Shown piece after piece: positions 1-6,037 of a stretch of 6,037 nucleotides of DNA (the first letter of the stretch is position 1; every line of letters begins with the position of its first letter). The translations under genes and the position numbers were made by a program. A model generated the notes under the pieces. It saw only the letters and a list, made by a program, of their open reading frames with translations. It was not told the origin of the DNA and did not search any database. Source of the DNA: Holophagaceae bacterium (GTDB taxonomy: Bacteria > Acidobacteriota > Holophagae > Holophagales > Holophagaceae); contig PMJK01000091.1 of the NCBI GenBank assembly GCA_003158505.1, forward strand, positions 419 through 6,455, read 5' to 3'.

Positions 1-714
1 CAACGGCAGACCTGCCACGAAGCCTGGGCGTCCCACGCGGTCGTCCAGGGGGGCCTGTGGGCACAGCGCCTTGAACTTCGTGGTCAGCCGGCCGAGGTTC
101 GCCAGGGTGCCCGGGCCCATCTCCGCACCCAGGCATCGGTAACTCATGCGGTGCTCGTAGATCATCAGATCAGGAGTGGCATCCTCGCGCTGCAGCAGGA
201 GGAAGGGCTCCTTGGCCTGGGTGGTGCGCTCCGTCGTCTGCGTCACCTTCTTCGTCATGATCAGGCCGCCGCTGAGTACGGCCATGCCAAGGTCCAGTTT
301 GCGTGTGGTCGTCTTCTCCACTGCCGTGGACGAATGGGTGCGCGCACCGCGCTGGATCAACCGAACGGCCGCGAACGGACAGGCGTGAACGGAGCCTTGA
401 GCATCCTGCGCCAGGAAGCCATCCGCAGTCCAGGTGAGGCCGCGGACGATGATGCGGCGCTCATCGGTGTCCACCTCCGTCGGATCCGATGCCCAGGCGA
501 GAAAGCCCTCCGCTGCGAATGCTGAGAGAAGAACATCGGGGTTCGCCACGGTGCGAAGGAGAACGCGCGGGAAGGTTCCCGCGAGGAGGCGTGCCGCATC
601 CGACGGCGCCAGACCCGCGAGCTGGGCGACGCGAGAGATGGCGCTGGGGTGGTCCGGAAGTCGGCCAAGGGCGATGAACATGGGCGAGAGGGAAGGGTGG
701 AGAGGACGGTTCAT
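1..714 (-). CDS. Uncharacterised protein, C-terminus cut by window edge
   Basis: An open frame of 238 codons runs leftwards from an ATG at 714-712 and leaves the window with no stop. The nearest in-frame upstream stop is TAA at 759-757, and 714 is the first ATG after it. There is no convincing Shine-Dalgarno, so the start is the less certain part. Codon third positions are strongly G/C, as in the neighbouring genes, which favours this frame over the plus-strand frames opposite. The product begins MNRPLHPSLSPMFIALGRLP. Residues about 20-75 look helical and rich in Ala/Leu; residues about 85-120 look like short beta strands (RRIIVRGLTW, then CPFAAVRLIQRGAR). A Thr/Lys-rich stretch around 128-168 surrounds a short hydrophobic segment (MAVLSGGLIM, 144-153). 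No signal peptide and no confident transmembrane helix are visible. I do not recognise a domain or catalytic motif and assign no function. It is transcribed away from the acetyltransferase gene. Confidence 0.72.
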   Translation of the reverse strand, partial: MNRPLHPSLSPMFIALGRLPDHPSAISRVAQLAGLAPSDAARLLAGTFPRVLLRTVANPDVLLSAFAAEGFLAWASDPTEVDTDERRIIVRGLTWTADGFLAQDAQGSVHACPFAAVRLIQRGARTHSSTAVEKTTTRKLDLGMAVLSGGLIMTKKVTQTTERTTQAKEPFLLLQREDATPDLMIYEHRMSYRCLGAEMGPGTLANLGRLTTKFKALCPQAPLDDRVGRPGFVAGLPL

Positions 715-851
715 CTTGGACCCGAAAAGGCGCCTCAGTGCACCGAATGACCAGGCTTAAGCTATGCGTGCCTCGAATTCACTTGGTGGGGTGATATCTC
801 CATTGACCTCGCCCACAATGGTCTCCTCGCCACGACATGGCAGGAGATGTG
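715..851. other. Divergent intergenic spacer, promoter region inferred
   Basis: This 137-bp spacer lies between the left-edge gene (minus strand) and the acetyltransferase gene (plus strand), so both promoters are expected here. A TTGACC at 803-808 resembles a -35 element for the plus strand, but no acceptable -10 sits 16-18 nt downstream. I therefore assign no promoter. The only clear signal is the acetyltransferase ribosome binding site at its right end. Confidence 0.4.
842..846 (+). promoter_or_regulatory. Ribosome binding site that fixes the GNAT start
   Basis: AGGAG lies 5 nt before the ATG at 852. The earlier in-frame ATG at 837 has no purine-rich sequence in front of it, and using it would put this site inside the coding region. 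The 852 start is therefore preferred. Confidence 0.8.
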
Positions 852-1367
852 ATGCAGGTGCGACAAGGAAGAATCGAGGATGTGGTTCCCGTGATGGCCC
901 TAGTCCGCCGCGTGGTTCCATTGATGAGGGCGAACGGCAATCTCCAGTGGGATGCCCGGTACCCGAACGCTGCGGTCTTTGAACGCGATGTGGAAAGGGC
1001 GCAGTTGTGGATCGCGGAGGATGAAGGGCAGATTGCGGGATTCGCGGCAATCACCACGGACCAAGAACCCGAATATGTCGAGGTTGGATGGGACACGTCC
1101 GAACTGGCGGTGGTGGTTCATCGCCTGGCAGTCGATCCCGCCTTCCAGGGGAAAGGCATCGCCATGGCCTTGATGCTTCAGGCCGAGGTCGTGGCAAGAA
1201 TGCGTGGAATCGCGGTACTGCGGGTGGACACCAACACACAAAACGAAGCGACTCAGAGACTATTTCCAAAGCTGGGATATTCGCTGGCAGGTGAAATCGG
1301 CCTCAGCTTCCGCCCTGGGTTACGATTCTGCTGTTATGAAAAACGATTGAGCCAGTCGACGTCTTAA
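852..1367 (+). CDS. GNAT family N-acetyltransferase
   Basis: A 171-residue protein with the size and layout of a single-domain GNAT enzyme, which transfers an acetyl group from acetyl-CoA to an amine in the cytoplasm. Motif A is visible as strand VVVHRLAV (87-94) followed by the pyrophosphate-binding loop Q99-G-K-G-I-A104, matching the Q/R-x-x-G-x-G/A consensus. Motif B is the region DTNTQNEATQRLFPKLGY (126-143), with the Asn and the LGY typical of GNATs. Other distinctive stretches are NLQWDARYPN (30-39), TTDQEPEYVEVGWD (68-81) and the C-terminal RPGLRFCCYEKRL (154-166), which I associate with a widespread but functionally unassigned GNAT subfamily. The start at 852 is chosen for its AGGAG site; a 176-residue form from 837 is possible. 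The substrate cannot be read from sequence. The deformylase-like gene follows on the same strand and they may be co-transcribed. Confidence 0.9.
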   Translation: MQVRQGRIEDVVPVMALVRRVVPLMRANGNLQWDARYPNAAVFERDVERAQLWIAEDEGQIAGFAAITTDQEPEYVEVGWDTSELAVVVHRLAVDPAFQGKGIAMALMLQAEVVARMRGIAVLRVDTNTQNEATQRLFPKLGYSLAGEIGLSFRPGLRFCCYEKRLSQSTS

Positions 1368-1419
1368 AAGAATGCTCAAAATATCCCATCAAACCCCGCT
1401 GATTCATCTTGAGCCAACT

Positions 1420-1956
1420 ATGACCGATCACGTCCTGCCCCTAGGAGATCCCCGTCTTCGGATCGTCTCCGACCACGTCAAGGATGTAGCCGATCCGGAA
1501 TTTCAGGCGGAGAACCAGCGGCTCAAAGCGGCCCTCAACGCCTTCCGGAGCAAGTGGGGCTTCGGCCGCGGAATTGCCGCGCCCCAGATAGGCATTCCCA
1601 AGCGCTTCGTCGCCATCAATCTCGGGGAAGGCACCCATTCCCTGATCAATCCTGAGATCCAATGGCGCAGTCCGGAGACCTTCACCCTCTGGGATGACTG
1701 CATGTGCTTCCCAGATCTCCTGGTGCGCGTGAGGCGGAACCTCTCGATATCCATTACCTATTTGGACGAGTTGGGCGAGTCGAGAGCCTGGAACCACTTG
1801 GGCCAGGCGGCATCTGAGCTGCTTCAGCACGAGTTGGATCACCTTGATGGCGTGCTCGCCACGGACCTGGCCATCGATGCGCGCAGCATCATCTATCGCA
1901 CGGCCTTCGACGCCGATCCTGCCACCTTCCAGCGCCAAGTGGACTACGTCATCTGA
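1420..1956 (+). CDS. Peptide deformylase family protein (divergent motif 2)
   Basis: A 178-residue protein of about normal length for peptide deformylase, the metalloenzyme that removes the formyl group from nascent N-terminal methionine. All three family motifs can be placed. Motif 1 is GRGIAAPQIG (49-58; consensus GxGLAAPQ). Motif 2 is DDCMCFP (92-98; consensus EGCLSxP). Motif 3 is HELDH (137-141; consensus HExDH). The expected metal ligands Cys94, His137 and His141 and the catalytic Glu138 are all present, so an active enzyme is plausible. Motif 2 is unusual: Glu-Gly becomes Asp-Asp and Ser becomes Cys. I believe a subfamily with a similar DDCM-x-FPD motif exists, so this is probably not random decay. 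An in-frame ATG at 1372 would add 16 residues, but that stretch has only about half G/C third positions and aligns to nothing in the family. The ATG at 1420 places the usual LPLGDPRLR right at the N-terminus and has a weak GAG 6 nt upstream. No fmt gene is nearby, so this may be an accessory paralogue rather than the housekeeping enzyme; hence no gene symbol. Confidence 0.87.
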   Translation: MTDHVLPLGDPRLRIVSDHVKDVADPEFQAENQRLKAALNAFRSKWGFGRGIAAPQIGIPKRFVAINLGEGTHSLINPEIQWRSPETFTLWDDCMCFPDLLVRVRRNLSISITYLDELGESRAWNHLGQAASELLQHELDHLDGVLATDLAIDARSIIYRTAFDADPATFQRQVDYVI

Positions 1957-2123
1957 CGTCTTCCCGAAGACCCAGGCCAGGAATTTTGTGAATTCCGCTT
2001 CTCCCGGAACTCGACCCTTCGGACCGATATTGCCGGTCAGTGTTACCTCGCATCGAGTTCGAACCTACGATCCCACCCGCTCTGATACCCGCCGGTGTCC
2101 AAAGATCCTATGGGACCGATCCA
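1957..2123. other. Spacer between convergent genes
   Basis: This 167-bp gap lies between the converging deformylase-like gene and pxpA. No ORF of substance is visible in it. It contains two short inverted repeats (1980-1996 and 2022-2038) and a tRNA T-loop-like GTTCGAACC without a cloverleaf. No canonical GC stem followed by a T run is present in either direction. Confidence 0.5.
1980..1996 (+). repeat. Short perfect inverted repeat downstream of the deformylase-like gene
   Basis: GGAATT (1980-1985) and AATTCC (1991-1996) form a perfect 6-bp stem around the 5-nt loop TTGTG, starting 23 nt after the stop codon. The position suits a transcript-end hairpin, but the stem is AT-rich and no T tract follows, so it is a poor intrinsic terminator. 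It could equally be chance. Confidence 0.35.
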
Positions 2124-2882
2124 CTAGAGAGCACGAACCTCGACGCCGGCTTCCTCCAGGGCCCTGCGCAGCCGACGGGCGAACGCTAAAGCGTTGGGCT
2201 GATCGCCGTGGATGCATACCGTGTCCGCCTGGAGCGGCACATCGACTCCCGTCCGGCTCTCGACCCGGCCTTCAAGCACCATGCGCAGCACCCTCGACAC
2301 GGCGAATTCCTCATCCGTGATCATGGCCCCTGGCTCGCTTCGAGGGGAGAGGCTGCCGTCCGCCTCGTATCCGCGATCCGCGAAGACTTCGCTGGCGCAC
2401 CTCATACCGATTTCCTGCCCGGCCTGGATCGATTCGCTGTCACTCAGGCCCACCAGGATCAGGGATGAATCGAAATCCCGCACGGCACCGGCGATGGCCG
2501 CCGCCAGGACTTTGTCTTTGGCCGCCATGTTGTACAGGGCTCCGTGAGGCTTGACGTGACGGAGCCTGGCTTCCGCGGCCCTCGCGAAGGCTTCCAGGGC
2601 ACCCACCTGATAGAGGATCAGCCCTCGGGCTTCCTCGGAAGTGATGCTCATGGTCCGGCGCCCGAAGCCTTGCAGGTCCGGGAGCGAGGGGTGGGCCCCC
2701 AAGGCCACTCCCTTGGCCACAGCGCATCCGACCGTGCGCATCATCGTCGTGGGATCGCCTGCATGGAACCCGCAAGCGACGTTGGCGCTGGTGACCAGAT
2801 CCAGGATGGCCTCGTCCTGGCCCATGGTCCAGGCTCCGAAACTTTCGCCCATATCACAGTTGAGGTCGATGGTTTTGCGCAT
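2124..2882 (-). CDS. pxpA: 5-oxoprolinase subunit PxpA (LamB/YcsF family)
   Basis: A 252-residue, full-length LamB/YcsF-family protein. In the prokaryotic 5-oxoprolinase it works with PxpB and PxpC to hydrolyse 5-oxoproline to L-glutamate with ATP, in the cytoplasm. The family signatures run in order: DLNCDMGE (6-13), SANVACGFHAGDP (32-44), GAHPSLPDLQGFGRR (62-76), KPHGALYN (111-118), a long conserved block from EVFADRGYEADG (165-176) through SPRSEPGA (179-186), and CIHGD (223-227). These His- and Asp-rich motifs line the polysaccharide-deacetylase-like barrel expected for the family. It is the last gene of the operon. Its ATG lies 4 nt beyond the pxpC stop, and its ribosome binding site AAGGTGA (2893-2887) includes that stop codon, so it is very likely translationally coupled. 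No truncation or missing motif is seen. The identification is secure from sequence plus context. Confidence 0.95.
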   Translation of the reverse strand: MRKTIDLNCDMGESFGAWTMGQDEAILDLVTSANVACGFHAGDPTTMMRTVGCAVAKGVALGAHPSLPDLQGFGRRTMSITSEEARGLILYQVGALEAFARAAEARLRHVKPHGALYNMAAKDKVLAAAIAGAVRDFDSSLILVGLSDSESIQAGQEIGMRCASEVFADRGYEADGSLSPRSEPGAMITDEEFAVSRVLRMVLEGRVESRTGVDVPLQADTVCIHGDQPNALAFARRLRRALEEAGVEVRAL

Positions 2883-2886
2883 GGGA

Positions 2887-3891
2887 TCACCTTGTTTGCT
2901 GGTCGGCCAGAATTTCCTCCAGGTCGCGAAGACGCGCTTCGCGACGGAGGAGCAATTCCTGGGCTTCTTCGATGGATATGAGCGAGAACCGGAGGGTCTC
3001 CCCGGGACGGAGTTGGGCCGCCTTGGGGAGATCCACAGAGGCCACTTCGCCGAGGCGAGGATAGCCGCCTGTGGTCTGCCGGTCGGCCATGAGGAGGATG
3101 AGCGAACCGTCGGGGGGAAGCTGGAGAGTGCCCCTAGCCACTCCCGAGGAAACCATCTCCAAGGGTTGTTCCAGGGACAGGCTTGGCCCCTGCATCCGGA
3201 TGCCCATGCGGTCCGAATTGGGTGCCACCTTGAAGGCTGTCCCTAATAGGCTGTGCCGCGATTCGCCCGTCAACAAGGGCCATTGGGGGCCGGGAATGAG
3301 GCGGATGTGCGCGGGCTGGATGAACTCCAACTCCCGGAACCAGGGCGCGAACCAATCTGACCCCAGGAATGGGCGCTGACTCTGATGAAATCGCTTTCGG
3401 AGTGTAGGGTACCGATCGGTGGAGCAGGGCCCGGTCTCCAGGCGGTCCCCGACCTTGAGGGAACGGCCCTGGAAGCCTCCGAAGCCAGCGGACAGATGGG
3501 TGCTGGCGCTGCCCATGACCTTCGGGACCTGGAAACCGCCCGCAACGGCCAGATAGCAGCGGGCTCCCTGGGCTGGCCTGCCGAACTTGAGCAGGGAGCC
3601 GGCGCCCACCATCACGGGCCGCCAGAGGGGAACCGGCTGGTCCGCGATGGTTGGAGAGAGATCAGCGCCGCACAGCGCGATCATCGACTCGGTTTCGAAC
3701 TGCAGGTTGGGGCCCGTGAGGGTCATCTCCAGCGAGGGGGCAGGATCAGGATTCCCCACCAGAAGATTGGCCATCCGGTGTGAGGCCTCATCCATGGCCC
3801 CGCCGGGACCCACACCCAGGTGCTGGAAGCCCCTGCGCCCAAGGTCCTGAATCGTGGTGAGCAGGCCAAAGGATTCGACGCGGATGCTCAC
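2887..3891 (-). CDS. pxpC: 5-oxoprolinase subunit PxpC (biotin-dependent carboxyltransferase family)
   Basis: A 334-residue protein of the KipA/PxpC family, often named biotin-dependent carboxyltransferase because it shares a fold with part of urea carboxylase. It forms the 5-oxoprolinase with PxpA and PxpB. Conserved features are TTIQDLGRRGFQHLGVGPGG (12-31), CGADL (74-78), GARCYLAVAGGF (109-120), GSASTHLSAGFGG (127-139), RLIPGPQ (197-203), NSDRMGIRMQG (225-235) and the C-terminal block that includes DRQTTGGYPRLGEV (270-283). The C-terminal tail (305-334) is charged and probably helical. The start codon is GTG at 3891-3889, inside the last codons of pxpB, giving a 4-nt GTGA overlap. A GGAGGG (3900-3895) sits just upstream, close to the start. 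The absence of biotin carboxylase or carrier-protein genes here supports the oxoprolinase role over a true carboxylase. Confidence 0.94.
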   Translation of the reverse strand: MSIRVESFGLLTTIQDLGRRGFQHLGVGPGGAMDEASHRMANLLVGNPDPAPSLEMTLTGPNLQFETESMIALCGADLSPTIADQPVPLWRPVMVGAGSLLKFGRPAQGARCYLAVAGGFQVPKVMGSASTHLSAGFGGFQGRSLKVGDRLETGPCSTDRYPTLRKRFHQSQRPFLGSDWFAPWFRELEFIQPAHIRLIPGPQWPLLTGESRHSLLGTAFKVAPNSDRMGIRMQGPSLSLEQPLEMVSSGVARGTLQLPPDGSLILLMADRQTTGGYPRLGEVASVDLPKAAQLRPGETLRFSLISIEEAQELLLRREARLRDLEEILADQQTR

Positions 3892-4625
3892 GGGCCCTCC
3901 ATGGTGCTGGCCTGGAAGGCCTCGGCATCGATGGGGACAAAGCGCAGGCGGTCACCTGGGTTGAGCAGGCAGGGATTCTCCTGGGTGGGGAGGAACAGGT
4001 GCTTCGGAGTTCGCCCGATGATCTGCCAGCCACCGGGCGTGGCCAGCGGATAGATGCCCGTCTGCATTCCCGCGATGCCCACCGAACCTGCGGGGACCTT
4101 GAGCCGGGGCGTAGCCCGGCGGGGGGCGGCGATGGTCGCATCCAGGCCCCCCAGATAGGCGAAGCCCGGAGAAAAACCGATCATGTAGACCCGGTAGGAC
4201 GCTGCGGCATGCCGGGCGATGACCTCCTTCTCGGACAGAGCGCACAGGCTGGCCACTTCCGCCAGGTCCGGTCCGAAAGCGCCTCCGTAGCAAACCGGGA
4301 TCTCCACCTGACGTGGGGGTGGGACGACCGCCGTCCTGGCGGTTTTCCAAAGCCGGATGATTTCGCGTCTCAGGGCCTCGTGCGGAGGCACCTTTCCTCC
4401 CGACCAGGCGGCGGGATCGTAATGCACGGTGACGGTCGCATAGGCCGGAACCAGGTCGTGCACACCCGGGAGCCTTCGATCCCGGAGCAAGGCCGCCAAT
4501 CGATGCACCTGGTCGTTCACGGCCGGATCAATGCCCTTCCCGAGGACGACCAGCAGGGCCCGGTCGCCCAGGGCTTCCACGCCGAGCGTGGGACCCTGAG
4601 CGAAAGTGGAAGACTCGGTGGGCAT
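3888..4625 (-). CDS. pxpB: 5-oxoprolinase subunit PxpB (KipI family)
   Basis: A 245-residue protein of the KipI/PxpB (allophanate hydrolase subunit 1) family and first gene of the pxpBCA operon. The N-terminal domain (about 14-95) has the expected GDRALLV (20-26) and the VPAYATVTVHYDP stretch (59-71). After a Pro-rich linker (VPPPR, 101-105) the C-terminal domain starts with the family hallmark IPVCYGGAFGPDL (109-121). It continues with MIGFSPGFAYLGGLD (148-162), PRLKVPAGSVGIAG (173-186) and TPGGWQIIGRTP (196-207). PxpB and PxpC together resemble urea carboxylase domains and are thought to act on the 5-oxoproline ring with ATP. The ATG at 4625 is the first in frame after an upstream TGA (4634-4632). 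No good Shine-Dalgarno precedes it, so translation initiation may be weak or the start slightly different. In Bacillus the homologue KipI inhibits a sporulation kinase; nothing here points to that. Confidence 0.94.
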   Translation of the reverse strand: MPTESSTFAQGPTLGVEALGDRALLVVLGKGIDPAVNDQVHRLAALLRDRRLPGVHDLVPAYATVTVHYDPAAWSGGKVPPHEALRREIIRLWKTARTAVVPPPRQVEIPVCYGGAFGPDLAEVASLCALSEKEVIARHAAASYRVYMIGFSPGFAYLGGLDATIAAPRRATPRLKVPAGSVGIAGMQTGIYPLATPGGWQIIGRTPKHLFLPTQENPCLLNPGDRLRFVPIDAEAFQASTMEGP

Positions 4626-4732
4626 GTCAGGTCAGCTCGGTTCTGAGGGTCCCGCGGATCAGGGAGATGGACTCTACTGATACTCTTCCTCCATATCCTC
4701 TTCCATTCAAATCCCATGCAGGAGGCATCGCC
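4626..4732. promoter_or_regulatory. Divergent promoter region between pxpBCA and the transporter
   Basis: This 107-bp spacer separates the starts of two divergent units, so it must carry at least the operon promoter and probably that of the transporter. I cannot assign -35/-10 pairs with good spacing. It contains a direct repeat of CTCTTCC at 4683-4689 and 4698-4704 (15-nt period) and a tandem GTCAG at 4626-4635. These might be regulator sites but are short enough to be chance. No regulator gene is in the window. Confidence 0.5.
4720..4725 (+). promoter_or_regulatory. Ribosome binding site that fixes the transporter start
   Basis: A perfect AGGAGG lies 7 nt before the ATG at 4733. An in-frame ATG at 4667 would add 22 residues, but that extension has no comparable site and would place AGGAGG inside the gene, so 4733 is preferred. 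Confidence 0.88.
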
Positions 4733-6004
4733 ATGAGTCATGGAAACGCCACTCCAGCCGACCTGATGGCCCCCTGGTGGAAGGAGATCACCCGCAATCA
4801 ATGGTATGCGCTGCTCGCGGGAAAGATCGGCTGGATGCTGGACGCCTTCGACGTGATGCTCTACGTCTTTTGCTTGAAGACCATCATGGAAGAGTGGCAC
4901 CTGAATCCCGCCGTGGCCGGCTTCATGGTGACGGTGACACTGTTCGCGTCCTCCTTCGGCGGGATCCTGTTCGGAGCCGTGGCCGACCGGTTCGGGCGGA
5001 AGAAGGCGCTGATGGCCACGGTGCTCATCTTTTCGATCTGCTCCGGCCTTTCAGGTCTGTCCCAGAACCTGATCCAGCTCGCCATCGCCCGCACCATCCT
5101 CGGCCTGGGCATGGGCGGTGAGTGGGCCTCCGGAGCGCTCCTCGTTTCTGAGACTTGGCCTGCCAAGCACCGGGGCAAGGCCATCGGCCTGATGCAGGGC
5201 GGCTGGGCCCTGGGCTACCTCGCCGCCGCCATTGCGGCCACCACGATCCTGCCCAGGTTCGGCTGGCGCGCCATGTTCTTCGTAGGGGTGATCCCGGCCC
5301 TGTTTGCGCTCTGGATCCGCACCAAGGTCGAGGAACCCCTCGTCTGGGTGAACCAGCAGAAGAAGGAGAAGGAGAAGGCCGAGCCCAAGGCCAAGGGTGG
5401 CTTCCTCCAGATCTTTGCCCCGGACCTCCTGCGCTTCACGCTGATCAGCACCCTGATTTCCACTTTCGTGATGTTCGCCTACTGGGGCCTGTTCTCATGG
5501 CTGCCCAGCTTCCTCGGATCCCCTGTCTCCAAGGGCGGTGCCGGCCTCTCCATCGTGAAGGCTCCCATGTGGATGATCCCCATGATGATCGGGGCCTATC
5601 TCGGCTATGTCTCCTTCGGGTTCATCGCCGACAAGTTCGGAAGGCGTCCCACCTTCGCCGGATACCTCCTCATCTCCGCCGTGCTCGTCTTCATCTTCGG
5701 CAATACCCGGAACCCGACCGCCCTCATGGTGATGGGGCCCTTCCTGGGCTTCTTCGGGTCCGGCTACTTCAGCGCGTTCGGGGCGTTCATCTCCGAACTG
5801 TTCCCGACCCGGGCCCGCGGCTCGGCGGTGGGTTTCTGCTACAACACGGGTCGCATGCTGAGCGCCCTCGCCCCCACGGTGGTCGGCTATTTCGCCATGA
5901 AACTCGGAGTCGGCGCGGCTCTGGCGTTCCTGGCCATTGCCTTCATTCTGGCCGCCGTCTCCATCTTCCTGCTGCCCGAGACCCGTGGGGCCGAGCTGAC
6001 TTAG
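4733..6004 (+). CDS. MFS transporter, probable organic-anion:H+ symporter
   Basis: A 423-residue major facilitator protein of usual length, with about twelve hydrophobic segments (roughly 25-47, 62-82, 92-110, 113-135, 150-170, 176-195, 236-260, 277-299, 307-323, 329-350, 364-388, 393-413). The MFS signature loop between helices 2 and 3 is GAVADRFGRKK (81-91), and its second-half copy is GFIADKFGRRP (296-306). Helix 1 carries DAFD (37-40) and helix 4 begins R120 with GLGMGGEW (124-131). This pattern fits the aromatic-acid/sialate:H+ symporter-type branches. PTRARG (358-363) and PETRG (415-419) are further family marks. The cytoplasmic loop between halves is Lys/Glu-rich (208-222). It is an inner-membrane secondary carrier. 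The substrate is not readable from sequence. Its divergent pairing with pxpBCA suggests 5-oxoproline or a related carboxylate, an inference only. The start at 4733 is set by AGGAGG. Confidence 0.93.
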   Translation: MSHGNATPADLMAPWWKEITRNQWYALLAGKIGWMLDAFDVMLYVFCLKTIMEEWHLNPAVAGFMVTVTLFASSFGGILFGAVADRFGRKKALMATVLIFSICSGLSGLSQNLIQLAIARTILGLGMGGEWASGALLVSETWPAKHRGKAIGLMQGGWALGYLAAAIAATTILPRFGWRAMFFVGVIPALFALWIRTKVEEPLVWVNQQKKEKEKAEPKAKGGFLQIFAPDLLRFTLISTLISTFVMFAYWGLFSWLPSFLGSPVSKGGAGLSIVKAPMWMIPMMIGAYLGYVSFGFIADKFGRRPTFAGYLLISAVLVFIFGNTRNPTALMVMGPFLGFFGSGYFSAFGAFISELFPTRARGSAVGFCYNTGRMLSALAPTVVGYFAMKLGVGAALAFLAIAFILAAVSIFLLPETRGAELT

Positions 6005-6013
6005 AGTGCCTAA

Positions 6014-6037
6014 CAAAACCCCGACGAGGCCGCGATG
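6014..6037. terminator. Possible left arm of a terminator hairpin, cut by window edge
   Basis: Ten to thirty-three nt after the transporter stop the sequence reads CAAAA followed by CCCCGACGAGGCC (6019-6031) and GCGATG. An A run followed by a GC-rich arm right after a stop codon is what the first half of a bidirectional intrinsic terminator looks like. The matching right arm would lie just outside the window. Alternatively the final ATG (6035-6037), with GAGG 5 nt before it, could be the start of another gene. The sequence here cannot decide. Confidence 0.35.

Noticed and set aside
1372..1419. Upstream in-frame ATG extension of the deformylase-like gene
   Set aside because: Low G/C at third positions, no family similarity and a poor ribosome binding site; the ATG at 1420 gives the usual family N-terminus.
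1441..1938. 165-codon minus-strand open frame opposite the deformylase-like gene
   Set aside because: The opposite strand carries three deformylase motifs in order; this frame shows none.
2022..2038. GACCG/CGGTC inverted repeat as a terminator
   Set aside because: Only a 5-bp stem with a 7-nt loop and no T tract on either side.
2055..2065. GTTCGAACC, like a tRNA T-loop
   Set aside because: Flanking bases do not form a 5-bp T stem, and no acceptor, D or anticodon arms can be placed around it on either strand.
2887..4625. KipI/KipA-type sporulation kinase control, or a biotin-dependent urea carboxylase
   Set aside because: Adjacent pxpA in the same tight operon, and no histidine kinase, biotin carboxylase or biotin carrier gene in the window; 5-oxoprolinase explains all three genes.
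3999..4646. 215-codon plus-strand open frame opposite pxpB
   Set aside because: Lies opposite a gene with clear family motifs; the product has no recognisable domain. Long antisense frames are expected in GC-rich DNA.
4667..4732. 22-residue N-terminal extension of the transporter
   Set aside because: The perfect AGGAGG at 4720-4725 serves the ATG at 4733; the extension is Pro-rich and unlike an MFS N-terminus.
5495..6016. 173-codon minus-strand open frame opposite the transporter
   Set aside because: Gly/Glu/His-rich low-complexity product, typical of a shadow of a membrane-protein gene in GC-rich DNA.

Overview
This is a GC-rich bacterial chromosomal window with ordinary, densely packed metabolic genes and strong G/C third-position bias in every called gene. 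There is no RNA gene, mobile element or CRISPR array. Taxonomy cannot be fixed from the sequence. A GC-rich Gram-negative-type soil or sediment bacterium, such as an acidobacterium, would fit, but that is only a guess.

Layout: (1) Positions 1-714, minus strand, hold an uncharacterised protein whose 3' end lies outside the window. (2) A 137-bp divergent spacer separates it from two co-directional plus-strand genes: a GNAT-family acetyltransferase (852-1367) and a divergent peptide deformylase-family protein (1420-1956). (3) A 167-bp spacer between convergent genes follows. (4) A compact minus-strand operon, read right to left, is pxpB (4625-3888), pxpC (3891-2887) and pxpA (2882-2124), the three subunits of prokaryotic ATP-dependent 5-oxoprolinase. 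pxpB and pxpC overlap by 4 nt and pxpC and pxpA are 4 nt apart. (5) A 107-bp divergent spacer separates this operon from a plus-strand MFS transporter (4733-6004). (6) A short tail after the transporter looks like the left half of a terminator hairpin cut by the window edge.

How it fits together: the pxpBCA operon converts 5-oxoproline (pyroglutamate) to glutamate at the cost of ATP. The divergent MFS carrier, of the organic-anion/sialate/aromatic-acid symporter type, is a reasonable candidate importer for 5-oxoproline or a related carboxylate. That link is inferred from position only. The GNAT and deformylase-like genes probably form a small transcription unit with a possible role in acyl modification or protein N-terminal processing, also an inference.

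Novelty: no clearly new system is visible. The items most worth a second look are the altered second motif of the deformylase-like protein, its pairing with a GNAT, the transporter-oxoprolinase locus, and the unassigned protein at the left edge.
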